A program made the translations under genes and the position numbers. The notes under the pieces were generated by a model. The model did no database searches and was not told the origin of the DNA. It saw only the letters and a list, made by a program, of their open reading frames with translations. 64,000 nt of DNA from Tretioscincus oriximinensis (taxonomy: Eukaryota; Chordata; Lepidosauria; Squamata; Gymnophthalmidae), in NCBI GenBank assembly GCA_022410635.1, contig JAJVDF010000208.1:1805973-1869972 (forward strand). Reading direction: 5' to 3'. Numbering within the stretch: position 1 is the stretch's first letter; the number at the start of each line of letters is the position of its first letter. This document shows, in pieces, positions 1-11,210 of this stretch.

Positions 1-185
1 GATGTCTGGATGTTGCCTCTGGGATGGAGCCACAGGCAGGACTCCTGAGATACCATTTGCAGGGAGTCATGAACAGGAGCATATTTTGCTTTCCTCTGTT
101 CAGGCTGCCCAGGGGCATCTGGTGGGCCTCTGTGTGGGACAGGAGGCTGGACTTGATGGGCTGTGGCCTGATCCAGGATGGCTCT
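1..185 (+). mobile_element. CR1 LINE 3' UTR, 5' truncated
   Basis: Contains the recurring CR1 3' module: gatgtctggatgttgcc, ggagtcatgaacaggagc, then gatgggctgtggcctgatcc. The terminal ttatgttct repeats are lost. The start is cut by the window edge. Confidence 0.85.
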
Positions 186-1063
186 GATCCAGGAAGGCCA
201 CACCCCTTTCGCTGCCACTGCCGTCCCAAACTTTTGGAGTTGAAAGCTGGGATACAAGATGAGACAATGCTGATGGGACTAGATTTTTGCCTTCTCCCCC
301 TTCGCCACTGGTTTGCCACTCAATGGTTCCCACGCCCCACCAGGCCTAGCCACCACGGTTGTTATCAGGGCTATAGGGAAATAANAGAAACACAACACTA
401 GAGCCAAGGAACTCTCCATGAAGCTGATGGGCAGAAAAGTTACGTTTTCTCAACCCATTCCGGGACTTCTCATGGGAGGATGGGATGTAAATATTTTAAA
501 GAAAGAATAAGCAAAGCAATGTCCAGCTTGGAATGTTGAACGCTGCTACCCACAGATTTTCTGCAAATCCTTTGGGGTTCATCACCCTGATATTTTTCAC
601 ATTCGCCAACCAAGGAAATGTGCGCTCCCCTTCGCTCCCTCCCGCTATAGTTCAGCCAAAGCACTTCCTTTTGTGCTGCCAAGATTTTTCAGGCTCTGCC
701 AACCTTTCGGCTCCTTTTGCTCGCACCACAGGAAGCTTGTCAGAGCATCACTTTTCCATTCACAAAGAGCATCCCACAGGTTTTGGCAAGGCAGTTTAAA
801 CTGTGTGCATGAACACAGAGACACACACACACACTCCCCTTATCTCCTGCCACCCACCAGGCGCAAGCAAGGGTCAGAGGAGAAGGGAAGATGCTGCCAT
901 TACGGGCAAACCAGTCCAAATTTAAATCAAGATTGGATGCAAAATTGGCATTCAGTCCAGGGCTGAAACAGAAGGGGAATGTCTAGTGTGTGAGCTTTGG
1001 GTTTCCAAAGCAATTTGAAGAACAGCTCAAAAAAGTTTGAGAAGCAGGGCTCCCNTTCATCAT
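186..1063. other. Mostly unassigned intron sequence
   Basis: Only a scrap of CR1 ORF2 at about 390-440 (+), with gaagctgatgggcagaa, and a short (CA)n near 819-835 are recognisable. The part at 480-780 looks single-copy, with no codon structure or splice sites that I would trust. Confidence 0.5.
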
Positions 1064-1275
1064 GAGAACATAAAAGGAGNCGTCCCCTGTTCTCCACTTG
1101 AGGAATCCTGCCTGTTGCTCCACCTTGGAGGCAATATCAAGAGATTTATACCCTTGGCTTCCATGGACTTGTTTAATCCTGTCTTGAAGCTATCCAGGCT
1201 GCCAGCTACCAACACCTCTCCTGGAAGTAGAAACCCCAATGACTCTCTGGGGTGAAAAAATACTTTCCCTTGTCT
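1064..1275 (-). mobile_element. CR1 LINE fragment
   Basis: Reverse-oriented CR1 3' end (agaacataaaaggag start) running back into the ORF2 C-terminus, recognised by ctctggggtgaaaaaat. Confidence 0.85.
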
Positions 1276-1299
1276 GGGCTGATCGATAAANCCCAGATG

Positions 1300-1545
1300 T
1301 AGTCAGTTCTCAATCGCTAGAATTCTTCAAACAGAGGCTGGGCAGTCTGGAATGGTTTAATGAGCAGGGGGTTGGACCCATGACCTGACATTCCCTTCAA
1401 ACTCTATGGTCCTATCTATAGCTACAAGAATGGATGTCTAGATACTGCTTTTAACTCGCAGAGACAGACAGGAGGCAGGAAATCATAGAATCATAGAGTT
1501 GGAAGGGACATCCAGGGTCATCGGGTCCAACCCCCCAACCTCAAG
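1300..1545. mobile_element. Two CR1 scraps of the ATTCTATG-tailed subfamily
   Basis: A plus fragment at 1300-1415 (cttcaaacagaggctggg, gcagggggttgga) and a minus 3' tip at 1481-1545 (aatcatagaatcatagagtt). The subfamily ends in ATTCTATGATTCT-type repeats, diagnostic of CR1. Confidence 0.85.
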
Positions 1546-2160
1546 TAGAGCTGGAGATATTACCTTCATCTCCTTCCTGAGAGGGGAAAACACAATTGGT
1601 GGGACCGCTGAGTGTGAATCAGGTATCTTCCAACTCTCCGATTTCTCCCTGAAAATGTGGTGGGCCTACCCATTGTTGGTTTTTGTCCAGGGCAATGAAG
1701 GGAACACACACAAGACTGCTGAAGTCAGCCACAATCGACGTGTCAGTNGCAACCTATATCTAAACATACGTTTGCCACCCTGTTCAGAAAAACACACACG
1801 GCGGTACCCCTTCCAGGAATTACAAGCAGGCAACAGTCAAAATAACATCCATTGGANTCATCAAATGTACCACATTCGCTAAAGAAAACGGTAGGCGTCA
1901 GATGGGGGCCACCCACATTAGAAAGCCTTGGCATTCTTGAGGGTCCCTTGGTGAGCCAACCAAGACGGGGTGGAAAGAGAAATATATTACCATGGAAAAC
2001 AGGCCCACAATCGCCCCTATAAAGTTGAACCTTCATGTGAGAATGGAAAGGACTTCCAGTGAAAAGAAAATTATTTGGAGCTGCATTCCTGGAACAAATG
2101 GTCACCTCAATTAAACACTAAAAGCAAAACTTTATTCTCTCCTTCTTTTGGGGTATTTCN
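1546..2160. other. Unassigned intron sequence
   Basis: Open frames on both strands here are short and contain ambiguous bases. I recognise no repeat, exon or RNA gene. Confidence 0.4.
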
Positions 2161-2162
2161 TA

Positions 2163-2260
2163 AAAGTAGCCGTGTTAGTCTGGGACCAGAGTATTTAGTG
2201 AGGGGATCTTGTTGATTTCAAAGAAAAAAGTAGGCAACTTGAGCTTTTTCAGATGCAATA
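2163..2260 (-). repeat. Repeat R copy (unnamed), internally deleted
   Basis: Read on the minus strand it begins tgcatctgaa and ends with the revcomp of agccgtgttagtctgg, the two ends of an interspersed repeat also seen at 3147, 27246, 28930, 46530, 48505 and 62145. It is common in reptile DNA; I do not know its library name. Confidence 0.6.
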
Positions 2261-2482
2261 AACAATTACTTGCAGACAGAATATTATTACAGAATATCAA
2301 ACTGGGTGCCTGAATAGCAATAGAAACGCCAAGTGAGTATGGAGGTTATGCGCTAAGTACAGTATAACAAAGCTGTTAAAGCTTCGTAGGCAAGGAAGTA
2401 TAATATTGAATTGTTTTGTCTTCCTATGACATTTTCCTTCTCTTATGAAATTATTTTTCCGTCCTTATGAAATCCAGCTGCA

Positions 2483-3112
2483 ATGTCTGGGCCTCTTCAG
2501 CATGAAAGACAGTGTCTAAAAGGTGATCTGATTGAAGTGTATAAAATCACACATGGGGCGGATATGTTGAACAGAGTAAAAGTGTTTTCTTTATCATACA
2601 ACATTGGGACCAGAGGGCCTTCCTTGAAGCTGACATGCACAAGAGTCAGGCAGACAAGGGAAAGGACCTTTTCATGCAGAGAGTCATTGGTCTGTGGAAT
2701 TTACTTTCAGGAGAGATGGTGGTAGCCGGATAAAGTCTGGATAGCTTTTAGACAGGATTAGACAAGTTCATGGAGTCCAGGGCTATCAATAGCTACTAGG
2801 ATGGGTCTCTTGATATTGCCCCTAGGCTAGACCAACAGGCAGGATTCCTGAAACACCCATTCGGAGGAACAGGTGAGGGGTTTGCCTTCTCCTTCTGCTT
2901 CAGGCTGCTCAGATGCAATTGGTGGACCAGTGTAGACTATGCCAGGCCTCATTTGGTACGTGTGGGTGGCAAGTCCCATTTTCAAAAGTTAAGAGCAAAT
3001 GAATGTTTTGGTTTCTTCTGCTTGAGATGCCCAAGGGCCACTGTGTGGGACAGAAAGCTAGACAGATGGGCTCTGGTCCCATTCAGCAGGGCTCCTCTTA
3101 TGGTTTTTTAAC
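2483..3112 (+). mobile_element. CR1 LINE ORF2 C-terminus and 3' UTR
   Basis: The frame at 2483-2725 reads DLIEVYKITHG and later FSLSYN, the C-terminal CR1 ORF2 signature, with frameshifts. The 3' UTR follows, and a second partial 3' end is at 2990-3112. Degenerate, no intact protein. Confidence 0.85.
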
Positions 3113-3146
3113 CTACCTATACCCATCCCATGTGAGTTATTTCCTA

Positions 3147-3243
3147 GCATCTGAAGAAGTTTACTTGTCTGGAAGTTCAAGCTGCCTGCCTTTTTGTTGT
3201 GATTAATCTCTGGAGTGCTTTAAAAGACCCCCTTGCTTGGTTT
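3147..3243 (+). repeat. Repeat R copy
   Basis: Carries gcatctgaagaagtttac, a pyrimidine block and gtgctttaaaagacccc, the standard order of the family. Confidence 0.65.
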
Positions 3244-3249
3244 TCTATC

Positions 3250-3940
3250 CCATGTTGGGAATCAAAGACATAGGTAGACATCAGAAATTTCATATTCAAA
3301 TCCTGGTGNTTTCAAAATTCTTGTAGAGTCATCTGAAGTTGCCTTTTAAAGAGACATCCAACCATGCAACACCTCCAGAACATGAGGAAACCAAATGTTC
3401 TTGGATATCTTGGATCCTAACTTGGTCCATATGGCCCACCAAGTTTCAATTCTACCANGCGGATATGCTTTTTCAATGGGGAAAAATGGTTTTAACAGTA
3501 ATATCTCTGTTTGCTTAAANGCGAAGGAGGCGGATAGCCATACGGCAGCTGTGAGGGGAAAAAGAGACCACTTTCCANCAGAAAGATGGATGGCCTTCAG
3601 TCTGGCCTGTTGCCTGGTTAATACCGAAGTCTGCTGTGTGTCACTACATTCCAATATGAGGCTTTTCAACAAATATGGGCTTACTCAATGCTTAATCGCC
3701 AACTCAATATATGTCAGCGAAGGCTACACACCACTCCTGAGGTTAGAATTCTGAGCTGGGTGGTCCAACTATGCCCAGATGTCTCCAAACTATAGTTTTC
3801 ATCAATCCTTGTCATAGACCAGACTACCTGGGTGGAAAGTGTAATTCAGCAACATAGAGAGAACCACAATGGAATCACTCTGCCCTATACATCAACAACA
3901 TCTTGGAGTCTAGGACATCTGAGGGTCACATTTTCAGGTG
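3250..3940. other. Unassigned intron sequence
   Basis: Long overlapping frames on both strands (3346-3754) contain ambiguous bases and no motif I can name. Possibly an old transposon. Confidence 0.35.
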
Positions 3941-3945
3941 TAACT

Positions 3946-4170
3946 TCTGAAGCCGTAGACTTGTCTACAGAAGGTCTTCCTTCTTATGAGAACATCTGAA
4001 GAACTAAATTGTCTACAAAAGCTCGTGCTGACGACCTTCTTCTGATAAGATCTGAAGAAATAGATTTGTCTATGAAAGCTCTTGCTGTCTACCGTCTTTT
4101 GGTAGCATCTGAAGAAGTAGATTTGTCTATGAAAGCTCACGCTGACAACCTTTTTCTTGTTAGCTTCTAA
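3946..4170 (+). repeat. Tandem array of a repeat R segment, period about 50-57 bp
   Basis: Four units begin with tctgaag at 3946, 3995, 4051 and 4108. Each carries a variant of tagatttgtctatgaaagct. Only the last unit continues into the rest of repeat R (ctttttcttgttagcttcta). The minus-strand 68-aa frame here is just this periodicity. Confidence 0.8.
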
Positions 4171-4865
4171 GATGAGACCTCTCTGGCAAGAAACTCTGTA
4201 TCCAGACTAAAACAGCTAGTTCTCTGGGTTCTTTTCAATCTTTGTCACTTTCAATTCACAGCTTGCTCTCTCTGTGCCTAAGCAAATTCTTGGAGGATGA
4301 TGATGTGAATCCATGTGCCTGCACATGTCTGCACCCATAAATATTTCCACATTGTTATTCAAAAGAATAAATCACTGAGGTTTGGAGGGCTTCAGCCCTT
4401 TCACACACATGTGTTTATATATTTCTCTTTTTATATGCTATTTTCCATCTCTCGTTACTTTTCACCAAGGAGTTTCAGTTGCCAACTTTTGCGGCTCAGC
4501 TATTTAAGTTTCTTACTTTGGCTCTCAAACAGCAAGAATCCTTTCTGCCACTGTCGAAAGCTTCTGCTGAAATTGAAAGAGCCGTGCTGGGCAGATGAAA
4601 TGCAGAGTGGGGGAATCTGAAATACTTCAGAATTTTCTCCAAGGGCCTCTCTTCTGGACCAGGTGACTAATTAATATTTACTGCAGCCATTNCCACCACA
4701 GGTTTTGATACTCGATGCATTTGTGACATCTCAAAAAAAAAGATTGTACGACGTGGTATTTTGCCTCATCTATCTTTCCAAAGGTGCAAGATCATGAACA
4801 TTGATTCCCTTCATTCCTTAGGGGAAATGTTGACTCTTTAAGAAAGACAGACACAAAAAACGCAG
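4171..4865. other. AT-rich unassigned intron sequence
   Basis: No repeat family or exon is recognised. There is a poly-A run near 4733. Confidence 0.4.
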
Positions 4866-5458
4866 AGAACATAAGAGGAGCCCTGCTGAATGGGGCCAGA
4901 GCCCATCTAGTCCAGCCTTCTGTCTCACACAGNGGCCCACCTGTTTCCACTCCCTACAAAAGGCATTTCGAGAATCCTGTCTGTTGCTCCATCCTGGAGG
5001 CAGCATCAAAACATCTATCCTAGTAGCTATTTATACATTTGGTGTTCATGAACTTGTCTTATCCAGTCTTAAAATTATCCAGGCTGCTAGTTACATCACC
5101 TCTTTTGGAATTAAATTCCACAGACTGATGCCCCTCTGGATGAAAAAATACTTTCCCTTGTCTGTCCTCACTCTTCCGCCCATCAGCTTCATGGAATGCC
5201 TCCTGGTCCTAGTGCTATGAGATCGAGAAAACAATTTTTCTCTACTCACCTTACCCATCCCATACTTTATACACTCCAATCAGATCACCTCTCCAACGCC
5301 GTCTTTTGAGGCTGAAGAACCCATACGTTGCAGCCGGATTTCATAACGGAGGTGCTCCAGCCTCTTGATCATTCTTGATGCCAAGAAACAAGTGATGGAC
5401 CACCGTGTGAGATGCTACAATAGATGGGCTGTGGCCTAATTTAGAAGGGCTCCTACTA
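4866..5458 (-). mobile_element. CR1 LINE, long minus copy with plus scrap at its end
   Basis: It starts with the tail complement agaacataagaggagcc and runs through the 3' UTR into ORF2 to about 5385. At 5395-5458 a plus-oriented CR1 3' scrap follows (gatgggctgtggcctaat). Confidence 0.9.
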
Positions 5459-6154
5459 ATTGATGGAGACCAGGTGTTTCAATGGCTCCTGGAATGGATG
5501 CCTTGGGATGGCCTCCAGGCTGGAGAGATAGGCAGGAGGCACCTAAAGACCAACTGCATGGAACTGGAAGCAGGGGAAGTTGATGAGATGATTCATTCGC
5601 TCATTTCGGCGGGGGAAGCAGTGGAGTGACAGAGATGAGTGGGAAGTAAATTCCAGAACTATAGAGCGACAAGAAGAAAAAGGCAGAGGTGAGATCAGGT
5701 GGTTATTCTGGGTTGAAGCAGAAGGGATGGTGGACTAGGGAGCCTTCAGGTTTGCATAAATAATATATAATTGGCACCTTTCAGATGTCCCATCTTCCAC
5801 CACATTACTCTCTGGAGTAAACAAATGTATTGACTTCAAAAGTGCTTGAGGACATACATGCAGAGATCAAACTCAACATACTAAATAGTGCTACTTGANA
5901 GAGCTAAAACTGCCAGGGAATTTAATGGGTGGGACAGATGTCACACCTCAAGATCTCGTCATTGTGATTAGTAGCAGCAAGTCATCCCAGGGGCANCACT
6001 GGATCGTGCATTAGTGTCCTCCTTCAAATCCTGCTTGTCCACCAAGATGTTCAATGTAACATCTTTCCCTTCCATGTCATCCTTACAAGAACCCAATAAA
6101 CTTTCATGGCCAAACAGACAAACTCTAGAGCATGTAAATTCTAGCCCACTCTCC
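5459..6154. other. Unassigned intron sequence
   Basis: Single-copy in appearance. A perfect T-box half site, tcacacct, occurs at 5941-5948, which is expected often by chance. No exon. Confidence 0.35.
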
Positions 6155-6523
6155 TGACTTCATGTTCTATGAGGAACGGTTGGAGGATCTAGGGAATTTT
6201 AGTCTGCAAAAGAGAAGTCTGAGAGGAGACTTGATCGCTGCCTACAAATATCTAAAGGGCTTTTCACAGAGCAGAGGGATCAGCCTTGTTCTCATTGGCA
6301 CATGGAAGGACTAGAAACAATGGNATGAAACTGCAAGGGTTTAGATTAGATATGAGAAAAAACTTCCTAACGTTCAGGGTGATAAACCAGTGGAACAGGT
6401 TGCCACAGGAGGTGGTGAGTTNGCCTTCGGTGGAAGTCTTCAAACAGAGACTAGACAGTCAACTGTCTGGTATGGTTTAATGAATCCTGCATTGAACAGG
6501 GGGTTGGACCCCATGACCATCAT
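6155..6523 (+). mobile_element. CR1 LINE, ATTCTATG subfamily
   Basis: The frame at 6286-6480 gives [11 protein letters not shown] and QWNRLPQEVV, the ORF2 C-terminus. The 3' UTR (gcattgaacagggggttgg) follows and the terminal octamer repeats are lost. Confidence 0.9.
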
Positions 6524-6532
6524 TNAGCTTTT

Positions 6533-6868
6533 CTAGCCAATCTAATCTTGTGGTTAGAGTGTCAGGTTCTTATCTGATGGACTTCCTTCTTCTGATTGGT
6601 ACTACCCAAGTACAACTGGTATTTGTCTGAGACAGAATGTTGGCTTGGATGAGCAGAGGCTCCATTCAAGTAGGCTCTTCTTATGTTCTCACTATTCCAC
6701 ACTCCTCTATGAAGCCAGCCGAGCTTGGGCTAGACACAGTTCTTTGGAGCTCTCTCTGCTTCACCTGCTTCGCAAGGTGTCCATTGTGAAGAGAAGAACA
6801 GAAAGCCATGTAAGTCGCTTTAAGTCCCTTCAGATTGAGAAAAGCTGCATATAAAAGCCTCCTCTGCT
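6533..6868 (+). mobile_element. SINE B split by a CR1 3' tip
   Basis: A SINE B head (gtggttagagtgtcagg) at 6533-6587 is interrupted at about 6588-6692 by a CR1 end finishing cttcttatgttctcac. It resumes with tattccacactcctctatg to 6868. The CR1 piece is therefore the younger insertion. Confidence 0.75.
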
Positions 6869-7129
6869 TTGTCCTCCGCTGCTTCTTCATCCTCTTCTTG
6901 TTTCTACTGTTGACCACATTTGACCTCTGGCTCTTGACTCATGTCTTCTTGGTAGCTCTGAGTTATGAAATGCCCTTATCCCAGATTGGAATAGCCCTTT
7001 CTGCTTACTTGAACTTCCACATATTATCAATCGAAGTGTAGGTCTACACAGTCATTGTACTATGCTGTAGCGGGCAACCCTACATTTTGCGATAACAAGC
7101 AACACTGTTCAAACTNTATCTCCCAGATA

Positions 7130-7495
7130 TAGACATTATATAAGTAAGGACATTATATGGACAATTATACAGTGGACAATTGGTTAAACTATATGATTGA
7201 GTTTATGAGATTCGATTACCTGAGGGAGAAGAGTTTGAAAGCACAAGGTTCCACNTTTAAGATGCTTTGGAGTGAAAAATGGCAAAAACTCATCGCCTAC
7301 GAACTGTTTTCGACTACAAAGAAGGCTTAACAGGAACAGTTCTGATGTTTTTCGAACAAAGAAGATTATGAACTGTTAATATTTCTGACTGTAAGGGGCA
7401 GGGAGGGTTGGGTATATGTTGTTTGTATATATTGTGCTATGATTGTTTTATGGTTANGGTTCTGTTTTGTTCTGTCTTCTCTTTATTTCAAAAGC
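7130..7495 (+). mobile_element. L1 LINE 3' end
   Basis: Translation near 7185-7330 reads WLNYMIEFMRFDYLRE and LWSEKWQKLIAYEL, typical of an L1 ORF2 C-terminus, then a stop. A 3' UTR with ggggcagggagggttggg follows. 5' truncated. Confidence 0.7.
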
Positions 7496-8043
7496 TCCTA
7501 GTCCTTGAGACTTGGACGTCTCAAAAATCATCACGCCTTGTGGTGATAAATAGACACATCTGTGATGAATTTTGCTAGTCTAATGGGGAAGGATAGACCT
7601 GGTGTGGATCAGAAGAGCTTGTGGAGACAAGGTGATGGATGAATAGCATGAAGAATTCCTACCCACCCAACAAGTTTCCTGTCTCAGCTGTTTCTTTTGG
7701 TGCCTGTCATTTGAGGGCAGTTAATTGTCCATGTGGTATAACCTGAACAACTCAGACCAACCCAACGGCAAAAATATGGCTAAATACTGCTGATTGAAAG
7801 ACCGCAGGACCTAACAAACCTCCAGAGATCTACCGTAGAGTGTGGTAACTCTCAGATGCTTTTGGTTCTTTTGTCCAGGAAAGGCAAAAGTTTGGTGTTT
7901 CTATGTATGTACAGACTCNGACTACACTTTGAGTGGCCAGTGATCAGAATGAGCCAAACATTTTCCACTTCAGAAAGAAATACAGGTGGGCAAAATTTGG
8001 TCCTCCAGTCCTTGCTGAACTATGCTGCTGATGTTCAGTTGAA
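7496..8043. other. Unassigned intron sequence
   Basis: No recognised repeat, exon or RNA gene. Confidence 0.4.
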
Positions 8044-8312
8044 CTAGGAGGAGGGGAGGGGGNAAGAGGAGGAGAAGGAGGAGAAAGAACTGTTTTTTAT
8101 AACCCACTTTTGTCAATCTGAAGGGACTTGAAACAGATTGCATAATCTTATGTTCTTTTCTTCATAACAGACAGCTTGTAAACTAGGAGGGGCTGAGAGC
8201 ACCCTGAAGAACTGTGACAACCCAAGGTCACCCAGCTGGCTTTTGAGGAGGAGTGCAGAATCAAACCAGGAGACTTCTAGATAAGAGTCTGAACCAACAA
8301 GGCCATGATGTT
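8044..8312 (-). mobile_element. SINE B variant with GGA/GAA-rich tail
   Basis: On the minus strand it has the head, then the MIR-like core (revcomp of ccaaggtcacccagctgg), then a 3' end like SINE A (gggacttgaaacagatt) and a purine tail on the plus strand. Confidence 0.8.
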
Positions 8313-8552
8313 GATTAACGTCCAAGTCTTCATGATTCCATGAATTACAATGTATGAGGCCATTCTGTTCTTCACTGTCTCTCCTCCTGAAATCTGCACA
8401 AGCTCCCTATTTATTGTTTACATATTTATTGTACCTATTCATCCTTGGCTGCCCCTTTAGCCTTCCATCTTTCTGAGTGTCAGGGTCCTTTAAAGTGAGA
8501 GTTATTTTCTGATTATGTGGCCATAGCTCCCATCATTGGGCCCATGTCTGGG

Positions 8553-8800
8553 ATGGTGGTGGAGGAGGAGGAGGAGGAAGAGGAAGAGGAAGAGGAAACT
8601 GTTTTTTACACCCCGTCCTTCTCACCTGGAAGGAATCAGAATGGGTTACAAGGTTAATTTTCACCTGAAGGCTTACATCCATTCTATCTTCCCCACCAGG
8701 TTAATGGTGGTACTCATGTATCTAATTGATAGGCAGATTGAAAATCTACCTTCTTCCAAATATCTGAGTTGGCTAGAGCTAAAATCCAGTAGAGAGGTCT
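8553..8800 (-). mobile_element. SINE A
   Basis: The tail appears as (GGA)n(GAA)n on the plus strand, followed by the revcomp of the 3' end and body (tctatcttccccaccagg). The 170-aa frame across it is not a gene. Confidence 0.8.
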
Positions 8801-9041
8801 TGCTCNTCTCCACATCCGACACAGGGTCTCCTAACCATATCAGACAGTTTCAGGATGAGGTTCAAGAATATCTGCAAACTTTTCATTTAAGTAACCTGGA
8901 CACTAAGGAAAGATTTGGCTTAGTCAGAAGTACAGAATCTTGGCACTTCCAGATGTGCCACCAGATTCACCCGAAAGTCTCTCCATCAGAGCAACATCCA
9001 CAGGTCCTTCTGGGTTACTGTATAGACAGGATGCTGNCATG

Positions 9042-9239
9042 TGACTAAATCCAGCAGAGTTTGTCTTACATTCTTACATTCCTCTGATATTCCAAAGCAT
9101 GCAGTCTATGGGTCCTTAGGATGTTGGGCTACATGGGCTTTAGCCCAACCTAGAATAACTCTTCCTAGGTTCTTGCAGTCCCCTGGTATTTCAGAGCCTG
9201 TGGTCCATGGGTTCTCAGGAGGCTAACCCTATATGCTAG
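9042..9239. repeat. Tandem duplication, period 99 bp
   Basis: Two diverged copies: cctctgatattccaaagc at 9081 matches cccctggtatttcagagc at 9180, and the following gggtccttagg matches gggttctcagg. Family unknown. Confidence 0.65.
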
Positions 9240-10164
9240 CCTTTTGCTTGGAAGTCNAGGTTTGGGAACACACTCAGGCCTGCACTTCCTCCCAGGCGAA
9301 GCTGCTNAAAAGCCCTCCATTAAAAAGAAAAACAACATGTTCACAGCAGTTCAGCCTATGGCTCACATCTCCTCACCGACATGGATCCTGTGCAATTAGA
9401 GAGGTGTTATAAATAGCATGTAGGGGAAGTGTTAGGGTTGTGATGTTTTCCTACAATCTTCCTCCCCTCTCCGTTTCTCTCCCTCTCTTGCTCTTTTTTC
9501 ACAGCACGTACCCGGCCGAGATTGCCTACCCTTTAATTTAGCTCCTCTTGGGCTAACCGACTGACGCCTAGTTGAAAAGACCGATGTTGCTACACCGCCA
9601 CAGAAGTTGTCGCGAAGCCCAACTCCCACCCTCTGGGGCCTCGGAGCTTTTTCCGCATCTCATCAGCAACTTCAATCCCACCCTTTTCTTCGGCCAACCT
9701 CATCTATCACGGAGAAGAAGCGAGAGGAAGCTCCCAAATAAACATACTACGGTGCCTAAACTCCTAATCACTCATGGCTTCCGCTTCCAGAGCCTATAAT
9801 TAGAAGTTCTCCTTTCTGCTCCTATTCCCAGTTGACGTAAATTCTTCTCTGCGGCTTGGCACCTCGGGGAGGGCGTGGGTTTGGGTTGAGGGCCAAACTT
9901 GGAGTCTGGTCGAGGCTTCTGATATTGCAGAAATAGCTCTTGGACCACAATCCCGCACATCTCCACACACTTCAAATTTCTCACCACCACCCTATGGCCT
10001 CCAGTTTGATTCTTGTTACTTAAATGTGGATTGCTTGGTCTTCCATACTATAAATGCAATAAATAGGAAGCAGACTAAAGGTGCTCCCACATGTTTCCTT
10101 CACACTTTCTCTACACTCAAAGAGAAGTNCTGCTGATAGTTCCTCCCCTTTTAGAGAGGGGTAT
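9240..10164. other. Repeat-poor block, candidate regulatory or single-copy
   Basis: Moderately GC-rich sequence with CpGs (9500-9760) and no transposon signature. No start codon context or splice sites supporting an exon. Confidence 0.35.
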
Positions 10165-10345
10165 GTTGTAGGGCCTTCTCTATGGTGGCCCCCACATTCT
10201 GGAACAGCCTCCCTCTAGAGGCTCGCCAAGCGCCTACACTATATAGCTTTCAGTGGTAAAACAGTGAAAACACACCCCTCTTCACCCAGGCTTTTGGCTC
10301 TTAACTCCCTCTATGTTTCTGTCCTTCCAGGGAGACAGGGATGGA
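10165..10345 (+). mobile_element. L2-like LINE 3' end
   Basis: Reads ggccttctctatggtgg, then ttctggaacagcctccc, the nucleotide form of the AFS-A-FWNSLP motif of L2 ORF2 C-termini. It ends near ccttccagggagacagg. Confidence 0.7.
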
Positions 10346-10482
10346 GTTGTAGTTCAGGAACATCTGGAGATCTACCAGTTGGACAATCCTGGTCTACATG
10401 TAATGACGGCTTGCTTCAGACACGTCACTGAGATGGATAGGTGGGTGAGTGAGAGCATCCCTGCATTATATATCTAAGAGCA

Positions 10483-11210
10483 TAAGAAATGTTGTGCTAA
10501 GGTGAANCCTCAACCCACCTAGTCCAGCCTGTTGGGTTTTCTCAAGCAGAAGATGAGGAAAAAATCTTCACCAACTCTCAACTCTCAGCAAATGTGTTTC
10601 CCTCCAACCTGGAGGCAGGACCTAGTATCCCACTTAAGTAGCCTTCAGTACATCTGTCCTGCATGAATTAAGAGAGGTTCTTCTAGATCAGGTTATAGAC
10701 TATCCAGTCCAGTGTACTGCTTCACCCAATGACCCATCAGTTGCTTCTGGGCATCTCAGGCAAATGATGAAGGCAAAATCTTCACCGGACCCAACGTCCT
10801 CCAAATAGCCTCAGGAGCGCTCCTGCTTGTCACTCCAACCTGGAGACGGCACTTAAGCGACTAGAGGCATGGTGGTGCAAGAGGTTAAGGGCTTTGGTGT
10901 TTCAACAGAGATATCAGAGTTCACAGCCTCATGCATCAGCCATGGAGAGGGCTGAGCGCCCATTACTGGCCTTAGTTTCAGACAACCCAGCTCTCTGAAA
11001 NCAAAGAAATGTGCATGTCGATAAACGATACCACCACCATGTGGTGGGGAAGATAGATGTAAGCCCTTGGGCAAGAAATAACCTTGTAAACCACTCTGAG
11101 NCCCTTCGGGTGAGAAGAGCGCGGTATAAAAACCCAGTTCTTCTTCTTCTAGGCATCATTTCTAGTAGCCAGTGAACACCTGTACACTATGAATTTGATA
11201 AGAACCCAAG
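10483..11210 (-). mobile_element. Tandem CR1 3' modules interrupted by a SINE A
   Basis: Two successive minus CR1 3' modules (about 10483-10670 and 10671-10862) each contain the cagtccag/ccaacctgga landmarks. The second is broken at 10863 and resumes at 11151 with aggcatcatttctagtagcc. Confidence 0.8.
10863..11150 (+). mobile_element. SINE A (head type 1), inserted into CR1
   Basis: Head gaggcatggtggtgcaagag, body with tggtggggaagatag, 3' end cggtataaaaacccag and (TTC)n tail. The CR1 around it matches itself across the insertion. A possible short duplication is ctagaggcat/ctaggcat. Confidence 0.85.

Noticed and set aside
3946..4170. CRISPR-like array from regular repeats
   Set aside because: Repeats are degenerate, spacers are not distinct and the context is a vertebrate intron; it is a minisatellite.
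5941..5948. T-box half site tcacacct near a gene that neighbours TBX2
   Set aside because: A single 8-mer is expected about once per 33 kb on either strand by chance; not evidence by itself.
8536..9048. 170-aa plus-strand ORF
   Set aside because: Starts in a GGA/GAA SINE tail, crosses an antisense SINE A and contains ambiguous bases.
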